Positions 57,966 to 64,000 of a DNA stretch of 64,000 bases are shown one piece after another. Within the stretch, counting starts at the first letter, position 1. Every line of letters begins with the position of its first letter. The stretch spans positions 307,582,486-307,646,485 of the forward strand of contig CM077665.1 in assembly GCA_039707655.1 (NCBI GenBank), read 5' to 3'. This DNA comes from Elymus sibiricus. Its lineage: Eukaryota > Streptophyta > Magnoliopsida > Poales > Poaceae. Under the pieces are notes generated by a model that was not told the origin of the DNA, did no database searches, and saw nothing but the letters and a program-made list of their open reading frames with translations. The translations under genes were made by a program, and so were the position numbers.

Positions 57966-59045
57966 TTCTTGAGATGTCACGATCTTGATGTATCACGGGC
58001 TTTGTTAATATAGTCGGATCACATGATGTTATTCCCTTGCGATCATGTTGTGATGAATTGAATCTTTCCCTTTGAGATATCGTTATGTTGGATTGAATAT
58101 TGGATTTGAGAACACTTGATATATGTCTTGCATGTGGATACCCGTGGTGACAATGGGGTGTTCTATTGATTCACTTGATATATGTTTTGGTACTCAACTT
58201 GCGGATTCCCGCGGTGACATTGGGGTAATCTATGCGTAGGGGTTGATACACGTTCTTGTCCTACTTTCTCCGATAGAAATCTTGGGGTACTCTTTGAGGT
58301 TCTTTGTGTGGATTGAGTATTATGAATCTGAAATTGTTTGATGCGTATCGTATAATTAACTCATGGATACTTGTGGTGACATTGGAGTATCTAAGTGACA
58401 TTAGAATTGGTTGATGCGTATCATATGGTGTTATTCTAGTACGAACTCTTAGATAGATTGAACGGAAAGGATAGCTTGATGTTATCTTAGTACGAACTCT
58501 TGAATAGATCGATCGAAAAGGATAACTTTAAGGAGGTTTCGTACCCTACAAATAATTTCTTCTTATGTTCTCCGCTAGATAAGAAATTTGGAGTGATTCT
58601 TCGTTGCACATTGAGGGATGGTTATGTGATCCAATTATATTAGCATTGTTGAGAGATTGCACTAGCGAAAGTACGGACCCTAGGCCTTGTTTTCAAGCAT
58701 TGCAATACCGTTTGTGCTCACTTTTGTTACTTGCTACCTTGCTGTTTTTATATTTTCAGATTACAAAAACCTATATCTACCATCCATATTGCACTTGTAT
58801 CATCATCTCTTCGCCGAACTAGTGCACCTATACAATTTGCCATTGTATTAGGTGTGTTGGGGACACAAGAGATTTCTTGTATTTGATTGCAGGGTTGTTT
58901 GAGAGAGACCATCTTCATCCTACACCTCCCACGGATTGATAAACCTTAGGTCATCCACTTGAGGGAAAATTGCTACTATCCTACAAAACTCTGCGCTTGG
59001 AGGCCCAACAAAGTCTACAAGAATAAAGTTGCGTAGTAGACATCA
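57378..59045 (+). repeat. Sabrina-type 3' LTR
   Basis: It matches the 5' LTR. The outer dyad arms CCCACCAG (57657-57664) and CTGGTGGG (57682-57689) are kept while the inner stem is shortened. TATAAAT at 57731 is 43 bases after the core. A (CT)n tract is at about 57935-57962. Confidence 0.95.
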
Positions 59046-59050
59046 GTAAC

Positions 59051-61504
59051 CTAGTGATATACGAAAATTCTTCGGTTTCATGTTAACCGGAAGCGGTTGT
59101 TAATAAGACTTGATCAACCTTATTAATGGATCCTTTTCGGAAGGCATGTGATTGATGAATTTAGTACTCACAACTCGCTGTACTAAAAGTTTATCCTCTA
59201 TTATTTTCAGTCTTTATAAAATAAATTAGCATGGTTTTCCGTTTTTCTGTTTTTCCCGTGCGTAGAAAAATGTCAGAAAATAAAAAGTCTCACTTTGCCA
59301 CCAAATTTCAACAAGAATTTTTCTGGAATAAATAAAAAAATTTGGCATAAAAATAACAGCAGGGGACTGCACCTGTGTGGCACCACACAACAGGGCGCAA
59401 CCCGCCCCCTAGGTCGCGCCCTAAAGGCTTGTGAGGCCCACAGGGCCCCCCTACCTTATCCCTTCATCCCACACTCTCTCCTACCTCCAGCAAAAAATTT
59501 CTAGCCATCTCTCTCCCGTGTTCTTCACCCAGAAAGTGAAATTTTCAATCTCTTTGCTCGGAACTCCATTTCCGAAACTATTTTGAGGAAGTGTTCCTTG
59601 GAATGTGACCCCTCCATCCCTCCAATTAGTTTTTGTTTTAGTGGTTTATATTTTACATAATGTGCTGCACTTGGTGCTACAGAAAATGATCTTGCATGTT
59701 GGGAGCTTTCCGTGTAAATATTTTTTCTTGTTCTTGTTTTCCCTTAGTTTATTTGCTTGCTTGAGAAAAACAAACTCCAAAAATATTCCAGTGTGTTTCT
59801 CTGAATTTCTTTTCTTTTTGTTGAGTCCTTGAAAGGAGAAGACCACGATGAAAATGTTGAGTGGCTCTTATGTGCTTTATTATTGATCTAACAGAGAGTC
59901 AATATTACCTTATCTTCTCCTTTGTCCAAAACTGCCTTGCAGATTCCAGCTTAGTCCACGGTATTCTTGCACTATTATTATTATCACATCATTCGGTCAT
60001 GCAAGTGAAAGGCAATAATGACGATATTTAACGAAGTGATCGTGGCAAGGGAAGCTGGTATGAACTCTTCTTGTTTTCCGTTTTTGTAAATATGTTTAGC
60101 TCGTTCGATCTCGATTCAGTATATTATGAGTGACCATGTTCATGATGAAAATTAGAGATTATAGCTTTTCATGCCATGCTTAAACATCCAGTAGTGAATA
60201 ATGATTTATCTTATAGATCAACATGCATTAAAATGGTTATGATGTGGTATGGTAGTATGGTATTTCCCTCTGAGAAACTCAAGCGGCTTGACTTGGCCCA
60301 TGTGCAAACATATAGTTGATTCAAAACCAATGCAACCTTCATGATGTTTAAATTCAGAATGTTCATATCCTACTCATGCTATGTCCAATGTTAATCATTC
60401 ACAATGCATGCCTAGGACCGTTTACGCTCTCTAGCTGGTCGCTTCCCAACCTATTGCTAGGTTTCACCTGTACTAAGCGGGATTACTGCTTGTGCATCCA
60501 AAACCTTTAAACCAAGTTATTCCATATGAGTCCACCATACCTACCTATGTGCGGTATTACCCTGCCGTTCCAAGTAAATTTGCATGTGCCACCTCTAAAC
60601 ATTCAAATAAACATCTATTTTGTGCACGCATCTCGCTCATGGAGCGATGGGGCAGTCAGTATTTTCCATGCTAAATGAGTTATTCTCAAGACGGTCATTT
60701 ATTTGTCGTCATTGCATGAGAGAGGCTGGTAAGAAGGATGCCCAGTACTGTATAATCAAATACTAATTAAACAAAACTCCTTGGGACAGTTGATATGTTG
60801 GTAGGCATCCGTGGATTCGGTCAGCCATGGTTTGTGTATGGATGGTGGATAGGAGTAAACTTTACAATTCTGTTTGGGAACCGCCAATAATTAGTTTAGC
60901 ATGGAAGATATTGAAAACCTTTGTCGTAACGTTGACTGGAAAAGTGCACCACTCAAAACTATATTCCAATTCTGTTTTAAAACTTGAGCTTTGGCACCTC
61001 TGCAAATCAATGCTTCCCTCTACGAAGGGCCTATCCATTTAATTTTATGTTGAGTCATCATCCTCTCACTAATAGCACCAGCCCTGAGAGCACTATTGTC
61101 ATCTTTATGCATTGAGTCTAGTTAATGTTGGATACGAGCAAGATTGGATCTTTTCTATTTTTGAATTATAATGTTTAGTTGCTGCTTGAACCTCAGAGGT
61201 GTTCTGCATTTATGTTTTGCGGTCTCAGAAAGGGCTAGCGAAATACCATGTCACCATATTATATCATGATCATTCTGATAAGTTGTTGGCATGTGAGATA
61301 TCTTATTATTTGCTTGCTAGTTAGTTATGTATTGCCATGAGTTGATATGATGCCTAATTGTTATCATGGATGCGGTTATTTATAATTTACGCTGTGAACA
61401 CTAGCTAAGCATGTGTATAACAATGAGAACAAAAGAGTTTGTAAAAAAATTCTTTATCACTTTCAGTTTGTCAACTGAATTGCTTGAGGACAAGCAATGA
61501 GTTA
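59051..61504 (+). other. Athila-B non-coding 3' region (Athila-type ORF deleted)
   Basis: It resumes the Athila-B interior after the Sabrina-type insertion. A degenerate GC-rich dyad lies at about 59380-59430. At 59692-59701 the sequence TTGCATGTTG joins what in Athila-A are positions 5839 and 7280, so the Athila-type ORF and its flanks (1441 bases in Athila-A) are absent. The remainder matches Athila-A 7290-8391 and 22843-23544. No gene is seen. Confidence 0.85.
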
Positions 61505-61517
61505 AGCTTGGGGGAAT
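61505..61517 (+). other. Athila-B polypurine tract
   Basis: AAGCTTGGGGGAA then T lies directly before TGATACG; one base differs from the Athila-A tract. Confidence 0.85.
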
Positions 61518-62904
61518 TGATACGTCTCCAACGTATCTACTTTTCCAAACACTTTTGCTCTGGTTTTGACCTCTAATTTGCATGATTTGAATGAAACTAA
61601 CCCGGACTGACGTTGTTTTCAGCAGAACTACCTTGGTGTTATTTTTGTGCAGAAATAAAAGTTCTCGGAATTGGACGAAACTTTTTGTGAATTATTTTTG
61701 AGAATTATAATGAATTATGGAGCAAAGACCTGCCGAAGGGGGTGTGCCAGGGGGCCACCACACATTAGGGCACGGCCGCCCTAGGCCGCGCCCTGATGGC
61801 TTGTGGGGCCCTCGTGGCTGCTCCGACCCTAATTCCAGTCCTATAAAATCACATCCTCGAAGAAAAAAATCAGAGAGAAGTTTTCATCGCGTTTCATGAG
61901 ACAAAGCCGCCGCCTCCTCCTGTTCTTCGTCGGGAGGGATGATCTGGAGTCCGTTTGGGGCTCCGAAGAGGGGAAATCGTCGTCGTCGTCATCACCAACC
62001 CTTCTCCATCAACACCGCCATGATGCTCACCACCGGGAGTGAGTAATTCCTTTGTAGGCTTGCTGGACGGTGGTGGTATTGGATGATATTGATCATGTAA
62101 TCGAGTTAAGTTTGATAGGGCTTGATCCCTAGTATCCACTATGTTCTGAGATTGATGTTGCTATGACTTTGCTATGCTTAATGCTTGTCACTAGGGCCCG
62201 AGTGCCATGATTTCAGATCTGAACCTATTATGTTTTCATGAATATAAGAGTGATTTGGATGCTATCTTGCAAGTTGTATGCACCTATTACGTGTCTTGAT
62301 CCGCATACTCCAAGGTGACAATAATTGGGATTCTTTCCGGTGATTGCCGTAGTTTGAGGAGTTCATGTATTCACCATGTGTTAATGCTTTGTTCCGATTC
62401 TCTATTAAAATGAGGCCTTAATATCCCTTAGTTTCCAATAGGACCCCGCTGCCACGGGAGGGTAGGACAAAAGATGTCATGCAAGTTCTTATCGCAAGCA
62501 CGTATGACTATATACGGAATACATGGCTAGATTACATTGATGAATTGGAGCTAGCTCTGTGTCGCCCTAGTGTGCAACTGTTATATGATCAATGTCATCT
62601 AAATCATTATCCATCACCGATCCACGTGCCTACGCTTTACATATACTGAATCTTGCTAAGTTACTATTGCTACTGCTACTGTCACAATAGCTACAAAATT
62701 GTTATTTCCACTACTACTGTTACTTTTTCTACTACCGTGCTACTAAACCTTTGCTGCGGAGAGATATCCCAGGTGCGGTTGAATTGAAAACTCAACTATC
62801 AAGGACAATAAATATTCTTTGGCCCCCCTTGTGTCGAATCAATAAATTAGGGTGAAATACTACGCGTGAAGACTGTTGCGATCCCCTACACTTTTGGGTT
62901 ATCA
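61518..62904 (+). repeat. Athila-B 3' LTR (1387 bp)
   Basis: Complete: TGATACGTCTCC to TTGGGTTATCA. Dyad CATTAGGGCACG (61763-61774) with CGCGCCCTGATG (61787-61798), one mismatch and one G-U. TATAAAA at 61842 is 43 bases downstream. Confidence 0.95.
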
Positions 62905-64000
62905 AGAGGACGCTGGTACAGAAGTTGAATCGGACGATGATGAGGACGCGCCAGCCTCCAAAAAAACGGACGGAAGCGCAATCGGAAGCGCAAGGGAAAA
63001 GCAGTGATAGCCGTCGAAGGGAACGACAACTCCGACTCTGGCAAGAAGGCTAAGTGCAAGGGGTCCGACAAGAACGCTGCCGCATGCTCTAGAGATGACG
63101 AGGCCGCGGCAGGAGAAAAGACCGGCAGGCCATACTGCAAGAGCCACCTCACCAAGAGCCATGACATCATCGAATGCCGTCAACTAGAACAGCTTGCTGA
63201 GAAACAAAAGCAAGAGTACGAAAAGCGCGACAAGGAGAAGGGCCAAGATGGTGTAGGTGGCTCCGGCAAGAAAAACAATGGTGGCCGTGGTGGCCGTTGC
63301 GGCAAGGCCCCAAGGAGAAGCCTGCTAGGGGCCGGGACAAAAAGTCTGATGACGAAGACAATGATGACGACATAGATGAAGAGAAATCTGAAGGCCAAGA
63401 ATTCCAGAAGGCTATCGATGCTATGTGTGTTGACGGAGGTGCATCTTTGCACTCCTCTCATCGGCGACTCAAGCAGTGGGCCCGTGAGATCAATGCAGCA
63501 GAGCCAGCGGCAGAGGCGAGAAAACCCCTCAAGTGGTCCAACACTCCCATCATCTTCGACGCTGAGGACCACCCTGACCGCATCACCGCCGTCGGGTGTG
63601 TGCCGTTGTTGCTGTCACCAACAATATGCAACCTCAAGGTCACAAAGATGTTGGTCGGCAGTGGAGCCGGTCTGAATCTGATATCATCAGACGTAATCAA
63701 GCGTCTACAGATTCCCGACTCGGATCTCAAACCGACGGGGTCTTTTTAAGGAGTCAACCTGGAAAGATCCTAGCCCAAGGGGAAGATAATTCTGTCGGTC
63801 ACATTTGGCAGCGAGCTCAACTTCAGAATAGAGAGGGTCGTCTTCGACGTCGCTGCCATACAATGGGATTTTGGGCCGACCGGCGGTGACGAAGTTTATG
63901 CGGCATCTCACCACGCCTACAATACCCTCAAGATGCCAGGGCCGATGAGCGTCATCACCGTCTGTGCTGACAACAAGGACGCGGTCCTCTGCGTCGACAA
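62905..64000 (+). pseudogene. Tat/Retand-type gag C-terminus and protease, right fragment (broken)
   Basis: It continues 45744-46049 with EDAGTEVESDDDEDAPAS, then shifts within an A-run near 62960. The frame 63004-63375 holds a zinc-knuckle-like PYCKSHLTKSHDIIEC (Cys-x2-His-x4-His-x4-Cys) and a basic, glycine-rich linker. A further shift leads to 63297-63749 with the protease: PIIFDAEDHPDRI, SPTICNLKVTKMLVGSGAGLNLIS. The catalytic Asp of the usual D-G-G-A loop is Gly (codon 63656-63658). A TAA at about 63747 is followed by readable protease remnants (TFGSELNF, YNTLKMPGP) in shifted frames to the window end. The rest of pol is outside. Confidence 0.88.

Larger units (their letters stand above)
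51662..59045 (+). mobile_element. Sabrina-type non-autonomous Gypsy element (7.4 kb)
   Basis: LTRs 51662-53368 (1707 bp) and 57378-59045 (1668 bp) start TGATACGTCTCC and end AGACATCA. The TSD gtaac is perfect (51657-51661 and 59046-59050). The primer site is tRNA-Asp type, as in Athila. The 4.0-kb interior holds one orphan ORF, two tandem units with paired hairpins and a non-coding 3' region. No gag, protease, RT or integrase motif is seen, so mobilisation depends on a helper. Sabrina is named by LTR start and structure, from memory. Confidence 0.92.
46050..62904 (+). mobile_element. Athila-B: sister of Athila-A, 5'-truncated LTR, nested insertions
   Basis: 5' LTR 46050-48836 lacks its first roughly 127 bases and carries a solo LTR. 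The tRNA-Asp primer site, broken gag and protease follow, then the Sabrina-type insertion (51662-59045) and a non-coding 3' region. The 3' LTR is 61518-62904. It sits inside a Tat gag. The left TSD and LTR start were deleted together. The Athila-type ORF present in Athila-A is missing. No RT or integrase is found. Confidence 0.92.

Noticed and set aside
1..64000. CRISPR arrays, operons, ribosome binding sites, host protein genes
   Set aside because: The sequence is plant nuclear repeat DNA; regular repeats seen are LTR dyads, tandem duplications or microsatellites, and no host gene model could be supported.

Overview
This window is intergenic DNA of a large-genome grass, almost certainly of the wheat-barley-rye tribe (Triticeae). 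I see no host gene, rRNA gene or tRNA gene. Nearly every base belongs to nested transposable elements, many with target-site duplications (TSDs) legible by eye. Family names below are type assignments from protein motifs and LTR ends, not database matches.

Left half (1-38850). The outer host is element H, a plus-strand Ty3/Gypsy chromovirus (tRNA-Met primer site, DSGA protease, YLDD reverse transcriptase, C-terminal chromodomain). Its 3' LTR is 31309-38850; its 5' LTR survives as 938-977 plus 24952-25550. The 5' LTR is split by Athila-A (978-24946; TSD ctagt/ctaat), a gag-protease element with an Athila-type ORF but no RT or integrase. Athila-A is split by Tekay-N (8397-22837, minus strand; TSD caggc), another chromovirus with 4.29-kb LTRs. 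The 3' LTR of H carries a solo LTR (32752-36151; TSD ctcgc), itself split by a 1.9-kb Helitron (34028-35923) inserted exactly between A and T. An LTR fragment (1-937) abuts the 5' LTR of H.

Right half. 38851-39939 is unassigned. A CACTA transposon end follows (39940-42640), carrying a spliced minus-strand Ulp1-like gene and a small RNase-H1-N/viroplasmin-like membrane protein. It is cut by a minus-strand WHAM-type LTR plus some internal DNA (42641-45740). Next is a Tat/Retand-type Gypsy gag, present as 45744-46049 and resuming at 62905-64000. Between those two parts sits Athila-B (46050-62904), a sister of Athila-A. It carries a solo LTR in its 5' LTR (46110-47627; TSD gaatt) and a complete Sabrina-type non-autonomous element in its interior (51662-59045; TSD gtaac).

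Most coding regions are broken by stops and frameshifts; many stops are TAG or TAA in place of TGG, CAG or GAA. The strongest unusual signals are: (1) homologous pre-gag ORFs of about 250 aa in both chromoviruses with a dsRNA-binding-domain-like pattern; (2) a GC-rich dyad in the U3 of all eight Athila-, WHAM- and Sabrina-type LTRs, 42-43 bp from the TATA box, whose arms change while staying complementary; (3) internal copies of the polypurine-tract 13-mer; (4) two tandem units with paired hairpins in the Sabrina-type element; (5) a possible spliced micro-ORF inside the H LTR.
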